A program made the position numbers and the translations under genes. Of a DNA stretch of 7,862 bases, positions 1 to 7,255 are shown piece by piece. This DNA is from RUG572 sp964386385 (GTDB taxonomy: Bacteria > Verrucomicrobiota > Kiritimatiellia > RFP12 > UBA1067): positions 1-7,862 of the forward strand of contig CAYLRN010000051.1 in the NCBI GenBank assembly GCA_964386385.1, written 5' to 3'. Positions within the stretch are counted from its first letter, which is position 1, and each line of letters begins with the position of its first letter. The notes under the pieces are model-generated. The model saw only the letters and a program-made list of their open reading frames with translations, did not search any database and was not told the DNA's origin.

Positions 1-940
1 CCGCGTTCGCGCCCGCGCTCTGCGCGCTGAGGCCCTGCGAGGCGATGGACGCGCCGGTGGAGCCGAGCGAGTTCGCGTCCGCGACCGCCCCGCGCATGGC
101 CTCGAAGTAGCTCTTCGCGGCGTCCATGCGCGTCTTCGTCTTCGTCGTCGCGAGGGCGGTGGCGAGCGCCTGCCCCGCCTGCTGCATCAGGGCCGTGCTC
201 TGCCCGCTCCCGCCGGACACGCCGCGCCGGGCCGCCTCCCGCTCGCTGGCGGCCGCCTGCGCCTCGTACGCGGTGCGAGTGTCGTTCGCCGCCATGGAGA
301 CGGCGAGCGACGGGTCGAGGGCGGCGAGGACCTGCGCGTACGTGCCGGCAAGCCCCCCCGCAGACTTGTCGAGTCCGAGTATCGAAAGCCCGCTGTTGAC
401 GTACTCGTTGCCGGACGCGACAAGCCCCGTCCCCTCGCCGAACATCGTCTCCCCCATCTCGCGGAGAATCGGCGCGTACTCGCCGAGCGCGGCCGCCGTG
501 TTCGTGATGTCCGTGGCGTTCTGCCGCACCGCGTCCACGGAGTTCCCGATGTCCGAGGCCGCGTCCTTCGCCTCCTGCGCGTACTGGTTGATCTTCCCGT
601 AGCTCGCCGTCGCCTGTTCGAGGTAGCCGTCTATGCCGCTGTCGCCGTTTATTATCCCGTCGAGCGCGGAGCGAAGGACGGCGTTCTGGTCCTTGAGGCT
701 TCCGTACGCCGTGTTGAGCGTGCCCTGCGCGTCGCCGAGCGCGTCCTCGGCCTTCTGCCGGTACAGGTTCGCCGCCGCGCCGGCGGTTGCCGCCGTGTTC
801 AGACTCCGCTGCGTCCCCCAGCCGTTCACGCCGGTGCGGTTGAACGTGTCCTGCGCCGTGTAGGACGCGTCGAGGCTGCTCGTCGTCCCCGTCGCGCCCT
901 TGTTCGTCGTCTCGTATACCTTCGGTAGAGTGACCGCCAT
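1..940 (-). CDS. Candidate internal virion / DNA ejection protein, C-terminus outside window
   Basis: Reading from the ATG at 940 towards 1, the frame stays open for 313 codons and leaves the window without a stop, so the C-terminus is missing. The protein is rich in Ala, Gly, Ser, Thr and Gln, has no signal peptide or membrane segment, and looks largely helical. Residues about 50-150 are coiled-coil-like, alternating Ala with charged or Gln residues. Near residues 222-262 an Ala/Glu/Arg helix runs into ARRGVSGGSG and then a further Ala/Gln helix. An Arg-Gly-x-x-x-x-Ser-Gly turn between helices is something I associate with podoviral internal virion proteins (T7 gp14-like); that is recognition by eye, not an alignment. 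Position just after the nozzle and repeat-protein genes fits an ejected protein. AAAGG at 950-954 lies 9 nt before the start, and the previous stop is 14 nt upstream. The gene is certain, the function tentative; a tail-fibre stem or other virion protein is possible. Confidence 0.8.
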   Translation of the reverse strand, partial: MAVTLPKVYETTNKGATGTTSSLDASYTAQDTFNRTGVNGWGTQRSLNTAATAGAAANLYRQKAEDALGDAQGTLNTAYGSLKDQNAVLRSALDGIINGDSGIDGYLEQATASYGKINQYAQEAKDAASDIGNSVDAVRQNATDITNTAAALGEYAPILREMGETMFGEGTGLVASGNEYVNSGLSILGLDKSAGGLAGTYAQVLAALDPSLAVSMAANDTRTAYEAQAAASEREAARRGVSGGSGQSTALMQQAGQALATALATTKTKTRMDAAKSYFEAMRGAVADANSLGSTGASIASQGLSAQSAGANA

Positions 941-954
941 TTCCGTCCGCCTTT

Positions 955-1137
955 CTACGCCCTGCCGGACGTCTTCTGCCGCAGCTGCTGGATCTCCGCC
1001 CGCAGTTCGCGAATCTTTCTGTCGTACGTCTCCTTGAGGAACGACTGGTTCTCGAGCAGGAGGAGAAGCGCCTTCTGCACCTTCGGCTCGCTCATGCCGA
1101 CCACCGATATCGCCGCGTTGAACCTCTTCCCGCTCAT
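955..1137 (-). CDS. Small 60-aa coiled-coil phage protein, function unknown
   Basis: A 60-codon gene whose ATG overlaps the TGA of the preceding 1160-aa gene as ATGA (1134-1137), suggesting translational coupling. A strong GGAGGGG at 1143-1149 lies 5 nt before the start. Residues 1-22 begin MSGKRFNAAISVVGMSEPKV; residues 24-28 are a run of five leucines; from about 30 to 55 the chain is a charged amphipathic helix. Y38, I42, L45, I49 and L52 fall on alternating 4- and 3-residue spacing, as expected of a/d positions in a coiled coil. The tail is basic (QKTSGRA). I do not recognise a family. The location between tail genes and the putative ejection gene suggests a small assembly factor, chaperone or minor virion protein, which is inference. 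A much longer Arg-rich frame upstream in the same phase is only a shadow of the 1160-aa gene. Confidence 0.8.
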   Translation of the reverse strand: MSGKRFNAAISVVGMSEPKVQKALLLLLENQSFLKETYDRKIRELRAEIQQLRQKTSGRA

Positions 1138-4100
1138 TTCAGCCCCTCCATGCTCGACGCGACCGCCACGTGGTTCACCCGCGCCGTCCCCTGCACCTGC
1201 AGCGCGAAGTACTTCTCCGTCCTGATCGTCGGGATCAGGCGCGGCGACTGCCCCGTCAGCTTCAGCGAAAGGACGCGCGCCTCCGGGCCGAAGCATCCGT
1301 TCGGGGACGTCGCCGTCATGATCGTCAGCGTCACGGGGTACCTGTCCGCGTAGACGCGGACGTTCCGCAGGGTGAGGAACTGCGTTCCGACGTAGACCTT
1401 GCTCCGCCACGTGAACGTCTTGGCCTCGTCGCCGTCGTTCCACGCCTTGACCGTCGAGCCGCTCCTCGCGAAGTCCGCGTAGAACTCCGCCCCCGCCGAC
1501 GCCACCGCATCGACCGTCAGGACCGCCCCGTCGGACTCCACGGCCGCGAACGCGCCGTCCACCTTTCTGAACCATCCGCCGAACGCCCATCCCGGCTTCG
1601 GCGCGGCGGCCAGCACCGCCTTGCGCCCGACGTGGCACGCGGCCTCGGCGACGCCGCCGATCGAGTTGTACGCGAGCATCCCCGTGGCGAACACGGAGAG
1701 CTCGCCCATCTCGGCCGTGCAGCCGTCCACGAAGAGCGCCTGGACGCGGGCGTAGCCCTCGGCCTGCACCTTCGTGAACACAAGGCGAACGCGCATGTCT
1801 GCGTCGCGCATCGCGAAGCCGCCGCTCCGCGACGCGGGGCTGTTCGCGTCGTACGTCCAGACCGTCGTCCACGAATCGTTTTCGCCGGCCATGACGTCCA
1901 CGCGCACCGGCGTCCACACGTAGGTGACGCCGTCCTCCACGCTCGTGCCGTCGTCGAGGACGTGGAACTCCACGCGGCGGGACGCGCCCACGACCCACCT
2001 GTCGGGGTCGGCCTTGTCGGGCGGCGTGTCTATGGCGAGGCCGAACGCGAGCGCGCCGGACGGGAGTTCCGTCGGGACAACGTCGTCGCCGCTCTTTATC
2101 CCGTAGGAGACGTCTATTGTCCCCGCCGTGCGCATCACGTACTTCGCCGTGTACTTCGACGAGAGGTCGGATAGGTTTATCGAAATGGAAAGTTCCGTGG
2201 AGACGAACGCGGAATCGTTCAGATACCATCCGCTGAACCCGTACGTCCCGTCCGAATCGTCCGCCGTGAGAGTGTAGGTCGTCGCCCCGTAGACGCTGAA
2301 CGACTGCGCGGAGAGCGTGTCCACGACCTCGTTCACGGACGCGGACGCGGGACAGGAGAGCGTCACCTTGCCCACGGCGACGTCGGGGTTCGTCGCGTTC
2401 GCGACGCACAGCGCGAGCGTCACCCTGTCCCTCTCCGCCACCGCGAAGTCGACGGACGCGTCGTTGGACGGCATCGAGAACGAGATCTGCGATTCCGTGA
2501 GCGTGGGGGCCTCTATCCCGTCGTGCGCTATCTCGTCTATCCGCCCTCCGAACGCGGCGACGGCGCGGATCACCACGGGGCGGCCCTCCTTCACCTTCGC
2601 GCTCCACGACGCGCCGGAGACGGACTCCTCCGCGCCGCCGTCCACCTGGACGTAGACGGCGGCCAGGGACGTCTCGCCGCTCTTCGTCACCGTGAGCGCG
2701 TTGGCCGTGGAGACGAGGTGCGGGACGAAGGTGAGTTCGGCGTTTCCGCCGAGGACGGAGGCGTAGACGGTGTAGTAGTACTGCCCCTCGCCGCCCGGCT
2801 CCGCCTCGTACCGCGCGCCGCCCGCCTCGAAGTAGTCCACCCGGTACTGCCCGACATACGCCTCCTTTATCTGGCAGTAGACGTTCACGGACGTCTCGGC
2901 GTCGAACCGGAGCGTCGTCGCGGACGGCGCGACGTCGCACAGCGCGGGGTCGTCCGTCGCGGTCTTGACCACGCATTCGACGAGCGCGAAGTAGAACGCC
3001 ACGGTGGCGTTCGCGCCGCTCGTCATATGATAGGCGTACTCCCCGCCGTCCGCGCAGTCGGAGAGGTTGTCGGACTTCGACGTCTGCGAGACACCGTAGT
3101 GCGCGTTCGGCGTGACGGACACCTTCACGTAGTCCGTCCCGTCGGCGCGCAGGTAGCCCGTGTTGGCGAGCTTCGCCCCCGACTGCCTGCTGTACCGCCC
3201 CGATATCGCCGCGGCCCCGTTCGCCCCCGCAGTGACCGCCACGGGCCAAGCGTTCTGCGCAAGGGCGCAGGTGACGGCGACGTTCCCCGAAAGCGCGGAG
3301 GCCGTGTAGGTGTTCCCGCTTATCGCCGTTCCGTTCACGTACCACGCGGAGACCGTCGGGGCCTCGTAGTCCTCGCGGGAGGACTTGAAGAAGAAAGCGT
3401 ACGTCGCGCCCTGCACGAGCGTCTTGGAGGTCGTGCCGTCCGCGTCGACGTACACAGTCCCCCATTCGGGATGGTCGGCGATCGAGACCGATATCGCGTA
3501 GGTCGACGCGGTGACGCTGAAGGACGCGGCCTTCGTGAGCGCGACCACGGTGCCGCTTATCGAGGCGGAGTTCGTGCCGTATATCGAGCTGACGCCGTCC
3601 GTCTGCGAGATGAACCCGTTGCCGGCGGCGAAGACGTAGCCGGACGAGCAGGACGCGGACGCGGAGACGTTCGAGCCGTGTTCCACGTGGAGCGTCCCGC
3701 TCCCCGAAAGGGAGGTCGGAGACACCGACTCCGTGACGTAGCTCCCAGTGGAGCGGTGGCGCGAGTACGACACCGTCGAGGACGCGACGCCGGTCCCGAC
3801 GTCCACCGTCAGCGCGTGTTTCGCGCCGTAGTCGCAGACGAACGTGGCGTCGCCCGTGATTGTCGTCGTGTACGCGGCGGTCGCCTCGGCGAACGCCACG
3901 CTCCCGTCGGCGACGGACGCGCCGTTCTGCCATATGCCGTTGAAGAAGTTCTTCTGGTGCCACGTCTTCTTCTTCGTGGCCGTGCTGCCGACCACGGCGG
4001 TCGCCACGACCTTCACGCTGGCGGAGCTCGTCGTCTTCACGAGCGTGACGCTGTACGTGGACGTCCCCGACGCGGCGGTCTTGGAGACCGAGCCGGCGAG

Positions 4101-4616
4101 CAGCGTGCCCGCGTCCGCGTCGTAGAGGGCTATGTTGCCGACCTGCGCGCCGTCGACGGCGTTCGTCGTGCAGGTCACCGCGAAGCCGTACGTCCGCGAC
4201 ACCGTGTAGGCAGTTCCGGACGAATCGTAGACGGTCATGCCCTCGGTCGCGGACGATTCGGACGCGACGGGCGGGTTGACCGTGGCGTAGAGGTAGAGCG
4301 CCGTGCCGGACGTCACGCCGTAGGTGGAGTGCGTCGTGACGTAGCCGAGCGCGGAGAACGCGTACGGCGCCTTCGCGGTGCGGTTCAGCTTCGTCTTGCA
4401 GACGAGCCCTCCCGCCGCCCCCTGGCCGAGGCCCGCGAAGCCGAAGTAGTAGTACGCGCCGCCCGCCGGGAACTCGTAGCAGTAGAACGGCCTCGTCGTG
4501 GACGAGGAGGCGTCCGCGTTCGTCTTGGAACACGCCCTGCACGTCGCGGACGGAAGGGAATCCCCCAGCGTCGCGACGATGCTCCCGCCCGAATCCACGA
4601 TTGCGTACGAAGCCAT
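1134..4616 (-). CDS. Large tail-associated protein with divergent InlB-like beta repeats and a nozzle-like C-terminus (1160 aa)
   Basis: The start at 4616 is chosen because GGGAGG (4623-4628) sits 6 nt upstream and the preceding gene stops 2 nt before. The frame is open much further upstream, but only inside the nozzle gene. Residues 1-80 are a Cys- and aromatic-rich N-terminus with CRAC at 26-29 and single Cys at 46 and 73. Residues 80-265 look Ig-like, rich in Ser, Thr, Ala and Val. Residues about 266-1050 form roughly eight divergent units of 85-120 aa in the style of InlB B-repeats (for example YGFSGWYLN at 792-800 and GWAFGGWFRK at 1009-1018). Residues 1052-1160 differ and resemble the C-terminal domain of podoviral nozzle proteins (TFTWRSKVYV at 1068-1077, VAVASSMEGLK at the end). 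There is no signal peptide, membrane anchor or sorting motif, so a virion protein is likelier than a host surface protein. Probable role: nozzle-attached appendage, perhaps host- or glycan-binding (inference). Confidence 0.85.
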   Translation of the reverse strand: MASYAIVDSGGSIVATLGDSLPSATCRACSKTNADASSSTTRPFYCYEFPAGGAYYYFGFAGLGQGAAGGLVCKTKLNRTAKAPYAFSALGYVTTHSTYGVTSGTALYLYATVNPPVASESSATEGMTVYDSSGTAYTVSRTYGFAVTCTTNAVDGAQVGNIALYDADAGTLLAGSVSKTAASGTSTYSVTLVKTTSSASVKVVATAVVGSTATKKKTWHQKNFFNGIWQNGASVADGSVAFAEATAAYTTTITGDATFVCDYGAKHALTVDVGTGVASSTVSYSRHRSTGSYVTESVSPTSLSGSGTLHVEHGSNVSASASCSSGYVFAAGNGFISQTDGVSSIYGTNSASISGTVVALTKAASFSVTASTYAISVSIADHPEWGTVYVDADGTTSKTLVQGATYAFFFKSSREDYEAPTVSAWYVNGTAISGNTYTASALSGNVAVTCALAQNAWPVAVTAGANGAAAISGRYSRQSGAKLANTGYLRADGTDYVKVSVTPNAHYGVSQTSKSDNLSDCADGGEYAYHMTSGANATVAFYFALVECVVKTATDDPALCDVAPSATTLRFDAETSVNVYCQIKEAYVGQYRVDYFEAGGARYEAEPGGEGQYYYTVYASVLGGNAELTFVPHLVSTANALTVTKSGETSLAAVYVQVDGGAEESVSGASWSAKVKEGRPVVIRAVAAFGGRIDEIAHDGIEAPTLTESQISFSMPSNDASVDFAVAERDRVTLALCVANATNPDVAVGKVTLSCPASASVNEVVDTLSAQSFSVYGATTYTLTADDSDGTYGFSGWYLNDSAFVSTELSISINLSDLSSKYTAKYVMRTAGTIDVSYGIKSGDDVVPTELPSGALAFGLAIDTPPDKADPDRWVVGASRRVEFHVLDDGTSVEDGVTYVWTPVRVDVMAGENDSWTTVWTYDANSPASRSGGFAMRDADMRVRLVFTKVQAEGYARVQALFVDGCTAEMGELSVFATGMLAYNSIGGVAEAACHVGRKAVLAAAPKPGWAFGGWFRKVDGAFAAVESDGAVLTVDAVASAGAEFYADFARSGSTVKAWNDGDEAKTFTWRSKVYVGTQFLTLRNVRVYADRYPVTLTIMTATSPNGCFGPEARVLSLKLTGQSPRLIPTIRTEKYFALQVQGTARVNHVAVASSMEGLK
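1137..1463 (-). other. Protein module: nozzle-like C-terminal domain within the 1160-aa protein
   Basis: This covers residues 1052-1160 of the repeat protein. Visible blocks are TFTWRSKVYV (1068-1077), then LRNVRVYADRYPVTLTIM (1083-1100), then a segment ending in a Leu/Ile/Pro block (PRLIPTIRTEKYFALQVQG, 1125-1143), then VNHVAVASSMEGLK at the very end. As I recall the family, podoviral tail nozzle proteins commonly end with a beta domain of this order: a Trp-x-Ser-Lys strand, an 'r-V-x-A-x-x-Y-P-v' strand, a strand around an RLP-like motif, a 'v-x-G-x-x-x-V' strand, and a terminal 'v-x-x-A-x-S-x-x-E-L'. The match is by eye. If correct, this domain packs on the nozzle formed by the upstream 483-aa protein. 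Confidence 0.5.
1467..3821 (-). repeat. Protein-level array of about eight divergent InlB-like/Ig-like beta units
   Basis: Residues 266-1050 of the 1160-aa protein fall into units I place at about 266-364, 365-456, 457-549, 550-634, 635-727, 730-827, 830-949 and 952-1050. Several share a layout: a leading 'V-x-V' strand, a Gly turn, a middle 'G-x-x-Y/V-x-v' strand with aromatic residues, then a terminal strand ending in a short aromatic or aliphatic block (for example VAVTCAL, VAFYFAL, VDFAVAE, YTAKYV, EFYADFA). The units have diverged strongly in sequence; I see no long exact DNA repeats, so this is an old duplication or convergent stacking rather than a fresh expansion. Unit boundaries are approximate, and the 550-634 and 830-949 units are the weakest. 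Confidence 0.55.
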
Positions 4617-4618
4617 GG

Positions 4619-6070
4619 CTATCCTCCCACGAAGTAGAGCCTGTCGCTCTCCACGTCCACGAACACGCAGCTCGCGTGGTCGTCGTGTTCCGTGATTATC
4701 GGGCTGCCGCCCGTGTCGAAGTCGACGACGAACGCCCGGCGCGTCCCGTCCGCCTGCGTGAACCAGCAGAGGAGCGCGTTGTCGTAGGCCGCCATGATGC
4801 AGGATTCGGGGTTGAGCGCGCTCCACGAGGCCTTGTCCCAGTAGAGCCGCGTGACGACCGTCGCGTTGAGCGAATCCTCCGACAGGACGCATATGCCGTC
4901 CTGCGAGGCGTAGTAGACGCGCCCCTCGAACGCGCAGATGCTCCGCGCCGAGACGCAGGCCTGCTCGCTCACGATCTGCGCGGCCGTCATGCCCTCCGGC
5001 GCGGTCCCCGATATGGCCCACGGGTAGCCCTTCGTGAGGACGAACGCCGTGTTGCCCGCGACGGCCATCCCTATCGCGAAGTCCCTTATCGTGTAGCGGT
5101 AGGCGTCGGGGAAGCTCGTCGGGAGGTTCACGTCGGAGAAGCACACGCAGCGCGGGTTGGAGCGCAGGAATCCGGCGTAGAAGTTGCCGGGCATCTGCGT
5201 CATCCACACGAGGTCGGCGGGCGTGGAGGTGATGTTGGGGGCCTCCTCGGCGACGCTCTCGTCGTTGACGTTTATCTTCAGCTTCGTCTCGAACGCGCCC
5301 TGCGAGCCGACCGTGATCTTCTGCTCGCAGACGAACCGCACCGTGCCGTTCGTCTCGCCGGCGACGCTCATGTAGAGCCGCCGCGCCACCGCCCAGTCGG
5401 GGATCGTGTACTCCGCCGTGGAGTGCGCGACGCCCATCCAGTTGACCTTCTGGTTGTTGTTGTAGTCGAACTCGATCATGTTCCCGTCGGCGTCCGTGGC
5501 GACGTTCGACTGTCCGCTCTCGTAGCCGTACTCGTCCACGAAGGTCTGGAAGAAGTACGTGTGGCGTATCGTGTCGGGGTCCAGTTCGACGCTGCCCACT
5601 CCCTCGGGGTGGTCTTCCGTCCAGTATTTCACCTCCACGGGCGGAGGGGTCTCCTTGAAGAGCGGGTGGCGGTCGTACGTCCTCGCGTCCTGCGACGAGA
5701 CGAGTACGCACGGCTGGTCGTCGCCGTTCGCGTCGCTCACGCCGGTCTCGCCCGTCACGAACAGCCGGAAGCGTCCGTCGTCGTTCACGTTGGACGGCGC
5801 GACCTGGACGACGCCCGGCCACGCGATGACGTCCCGCACGCCGTCGCCGCGCGTCCATATCCGCACCGTCTTCGCGTCCTTCACGTCCCGAAGCCCGTTC
5901 TCGAGGCGTATCGGCATGTCGTCCACGCTCGAAGGGACGCGGATCGGGTTGACCTTCGACGTGTGGAGGCGGCAGTTCATCGCCGCCGTCGCCTGCCCGT
6001 CGCCGAGGGCGGTCGGGTCGAGGCGCGGCTGCATCCCGCCGAACGAATCTATCTTGACGCCCGTCGCCAT
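4619..6070 (-). CDS. Podoviral tail nozzle protein (tail tubular protein B / P22 gp10-like), apparently lacking its usual C-terminal domain
   Basis: A 483-aa protein that should form the hexameric nozzle below the connector and gate DNA exit. The N-terminus has the family signature FGGMQPRLDPTAL (10-22) followed by an 'A-x-x-A-x-N' helix (29-32) and NPIRVP (41-46). A fibronectin-like stretch contains TFVDEYGYESGQSN (176-189). The central core contains FLRSNPRCVCFSDVNLPTSF (301-320), TKGYPWAISG (346-355), QACVSARSICAFEGRVYYAS (370-389) and MAAYDNALLCWF (426-437), all typical of the beta-propeller-like body of nozzle proteins. It ends at VDVESDRLYFVGG, where I would expect about 100 more residues. 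The start at 6070 is supported by GGTGGGG (6079-6085) 8 nt upstream and a 5-nt gap from the previous stop. It sits after two connector genes, the usual order. The family call is by motif recognition. Confidence 0.85.
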   Translation of the reverse strand: MATGVKIDSFGGMQPRLDPTALGDGQATAAMNCRLHTSKVNPIRVPSSVDDMPIRLENGLRDVKDAKTVRIWTRGDGVRDVIAWPGVVQVAPSNVNDDGRFRLFVTGETGVSDANGDDQPCVLVSSQDARTYDRHPLFKETPPPVEVKYWTEDHPEGVGSVELDPDTIRHTYFFQTFVDEYGYESGQSNVATDADGNMIEFDYNNNQKVNWMGVAHSTAEYTIPDWAVARRLYMSVAGETNGTVRFVCEQKITVGSQGAFETKLKINVNDESVAEEAPNITSTPADLVWMTQMPGNFYAGFLRSNPRCVCFSDVNLPTSFPDAYRYTIRDFAIGMAVAGNTAFVLTKGYPWAISGTAPEGMTAAQIVSEQACVSARSICAFEGRVYYASQDGICVLSEDSLNATVVTRLYWDKASWSALNPESCIMAAYDNALLCWFTQADGTRRAFVVDFDTGGSPIITEHDDHASCVFVDVESDRLYFVGG

Positions 6071-6075
6071 CCGCG

Positions 6076-6789
6076 CTACCCCACCGTGCTCGTCTGCGAC
6101 TGGCTGCTCGTCGTGGTTGACTGCCGGGCGAGGACGGATTCCGCGTCCAGAAGGACGTGCCGCCTCATGCCGGCCGTGATGAGTCCGTGCGTGACGCGGT
6201 TGACCTCGCGCAGATACGTGGTCGCGTTCATCCGCGCCCCCGCCTCGTCCGTCCACTTCTCGCCCGACATCGCGTAGAGGCGCATCAGCGTCCCCGCCAT
6301 GAGGGCCTTCTCGTACCGCTTCAGGAACCAGAGCGGCGCGGTCTGCCTGTCGGGAGGGGCGTTCGTGTCGGGGACGACGGACACGTCGGCGTAGGCCTGG
6401 TGCGACGCGTCCGAATCGGAGAGGCACTCACGGCCGAAGACGAGCAGCGGGCCGTCCGCCGTGTCACGCGCCGAACAGCGGTCGAGGCCGACGGGGACTC
6501 CGTCGACGCCCGCACCCACGAAGCGCTGGAAGTCGCCGAACGATGGCGACACGGGGCCGAGCTCGAGGGACGACTGGTCTATCGTGCCGGTCACGCGCTC
6601 TCGCAGCGCGCCGCAGCGCATGGCGAAGTCGCAGACGGTGTGCCAGAACTCCTTCACCATCATCACGTCCGTGATGGACGCGAGCTTGTAGGCCATTTCG
6701 GAAAGGTAGGCCGAGACGTTCGTCGCCGCCTGCTGGCGGGACGGCACCTCCACCTGATTCCACAGTTCACCTGGAAGCGCGTGTCTCAT
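6076..6789 (-). CDS. Head-tail adaptor / connector protein (SU10-adaptor-like), 237 aa
   Basis: Likely a ring protein that joins the portal to the tail nozzle. The start ATG overlaps the previous gene's stop as ATGA (6786-6789), indicating coupled translation; a GGAG about 11 nt upstream is a modest ribosome site. Residues 33-66 form the helix expected near the N-terminus (VKEFWHTVCDFAMRCGAL at 45-62). The middle is a beta-rich stretch containing PVSPSFGDFQRF (79-90) and a Pro/Asp loop at 140-149. The strongest signature is at 151-196: APLWFLKRYEKALMAGTLMR, then SGEKW, then an Ala/Arg helix. It matches the pattern 'P-x-W/l-x-x-r-y-x-x-a-l-x-x-G-x-l-x-r-L, GkpW' that I know from podoviral adaptor proteins. 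The last 15 residues are a Ser/Thr/Gln tail, probably disordered. Length and position between a small connector and the nozzle fit. Confidence 0.8.
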   Translation of the reverse strand: MRHALPGELWNQVEVPSRQQAATNVSAYLSEMAYKLASITDVMMVKEFWHTVCDFAMRCGALRERVTGTIDQSSLELGPVSPSFGDFQRFVGAGVDGVPVGLDRCSARDTADGPLLVFGRECLSDSDASHQAYADVSVVPDTNAPPDRQTAPLWFLKRYEKALMAGTLMRLYAMSGEKWTDEAGARMNATTYLREVNRVTHGLITAGMRRHVLLDAESVLARQSTTTSSQSQTSTVG

Positions 6790-7205
6790 GACCTGACGCT
6801 CTCCGTGAACTTCGAGTAGTAGGTCTGGGCCAGGCTGGCGTTAGCCGTGTCCGTGTCGTCCTTCAGGTACATCTGGTGGATGACGTAGTAGACGAGCGAC
6901 TCCATCCACCTGTCCTCCATGTTGACGGTGAGCTCCCGGTACCGGTCGAGCGTATAGGTGTCGCCGTCGATCTTCGCGGGAAACGATTCAGGCACCGTGA
7001 AGTCCGCCTCCTCGCCGTTCACGAGAAGCATCCCGCCCGTCAGCAGTCCGTCCACGTACTTCGATTCGGGGCGGACGTTGCGTATCATCCTGAGGCCGTC
7101 GCGCATTGCGTGGAAGATCTCCGCCGGCGCGAAGCGGTAGTTGTCCTCGTAGGTGTCGAGCAGTTTCACCCGCACCTGTCGTTCGATTTCCTTGATTGTG
7201 AACAT
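6786..7205 (-). CDS. Small phage connector protein resembling DUF6682-type adaptors, 139 aa
   Basis: The start at 7205 has an excellent ribosome site, AAAGGAG at 7211-7217, 5 nt upstream. The protein begins with a helix MFTIKEIERQVRVKLLDT (1-18), then RFAPAEIFHAMRDGLRMI (24-41) followed by RPESKY, reproducing the layout I recall for DUF6682-type proteins: 'r-x-x-l-x-D, W-x-d-x-E-l-x-x-x-l-n-d-a-l-r-x-i, x-x-P'. A short beta part (52-75) precedes a second helical half: YTLDRYRELTVNMEDRWM (84-101), then VYYVIHQMYLKDD (105-117), then an 'A-x-x-Y-x-x-F' end at 126-133. This second half corresponds to the 'alvdYvlyrAy-x-kD' block of that family. The family's role is inferred as a connector, and the position directly before an adaptor and the nozzle agrees. 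The DUF assignment is from memory and unaligned. Confidence 0.75.
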   Translation of the reverse strand: MFTIKEIERQVRVKLLDTYEDNYRFAPAEIFHAMRDGLRMIRNVRPESKYVDGLLTGGMLLVNGEEADFTVPESFPAKIDGDTYTLDRYRELTVNMEDRWMESLVYYVIHQMYLKDDTDTANASLAQTYYSKFTESVRS

Positions 7206-7210
7206 GGATG

Positions 7211-7217
7211 CTCCTTT
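7211..7217 (-). promoter_or_regulatory. Strong Shine-Dalgarno for the 139-aa connector gene
   Basis: The minus strand reads AAAGGAG here, 5 nt before the ATG at 7205, and lies in a 45-nt non-coding gap. It is one of the most consensus-like ribosome sites in the window and opens the tightly packed connector-nozzle-tail gene block. Confidence 0.8.
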
Positions 7218-7233
7218 CTGCCTTGATGGTACA

Positions 7234-7255
7234 CCCGCTTTATCCCCGCTTTATC
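7234..7255. repeat. Perfect tandem duplication of an 11-bp unit at a gene end
   Basis: The plus strand carries CCCGCTTTATC at 7234-7244 and again, immediately adjacent, at 7245-7255. On the coding (minus) strand the units read GATAAAGCGGG, and the first contains the TAA stop of the 123-aa gene. The copy spacing of 11 is not a multiple of three. It could be slippage, or paired binding sites in the gap before the connector operon; no -10/-35 promoter is convincing around it. Confidence 0.7.

Noticed and set aside
1137..1463. Diversity-generating retroelement variable region at the 3' end of the fibre-like gene
   Set aside because: No reverse transcriptase, no near-identical template copy and no adenine-biased AAY codon pattern were seen in the window.
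955..4542. Minus-strand 1195-codon frame read as one Arg-rich protein
   Set aside because: Only the final 60 codons (955-1137) look real; the rest overlaps the 1160-aa repeat gene out of phase and reads as low-complexity Arg/Gly-rich sequence without its own ribosome site.
4616..4628. Programmed -1 frameshift fusing the 483-aa nozzle and the 1160-aa protein
   Set aside because: The downstream frame is indeed -1 relative to the nozzle frame and is open far upstream, but I see no X-XXY-YYZ slippery heptamer near the nozzle stop. A strong ribosome site and an ATG 2 nt after the stop explain independent translation.
2523..4637. Very long plus-strand open frame (704 codons), with others at 1170-2174 and 4601-6277
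   Set aside because: They are antisense to confident tail genes, rich in Arg, Val, Gly and Asp with no domain signature, and arise from high GC content and codon bias on the minus strand.
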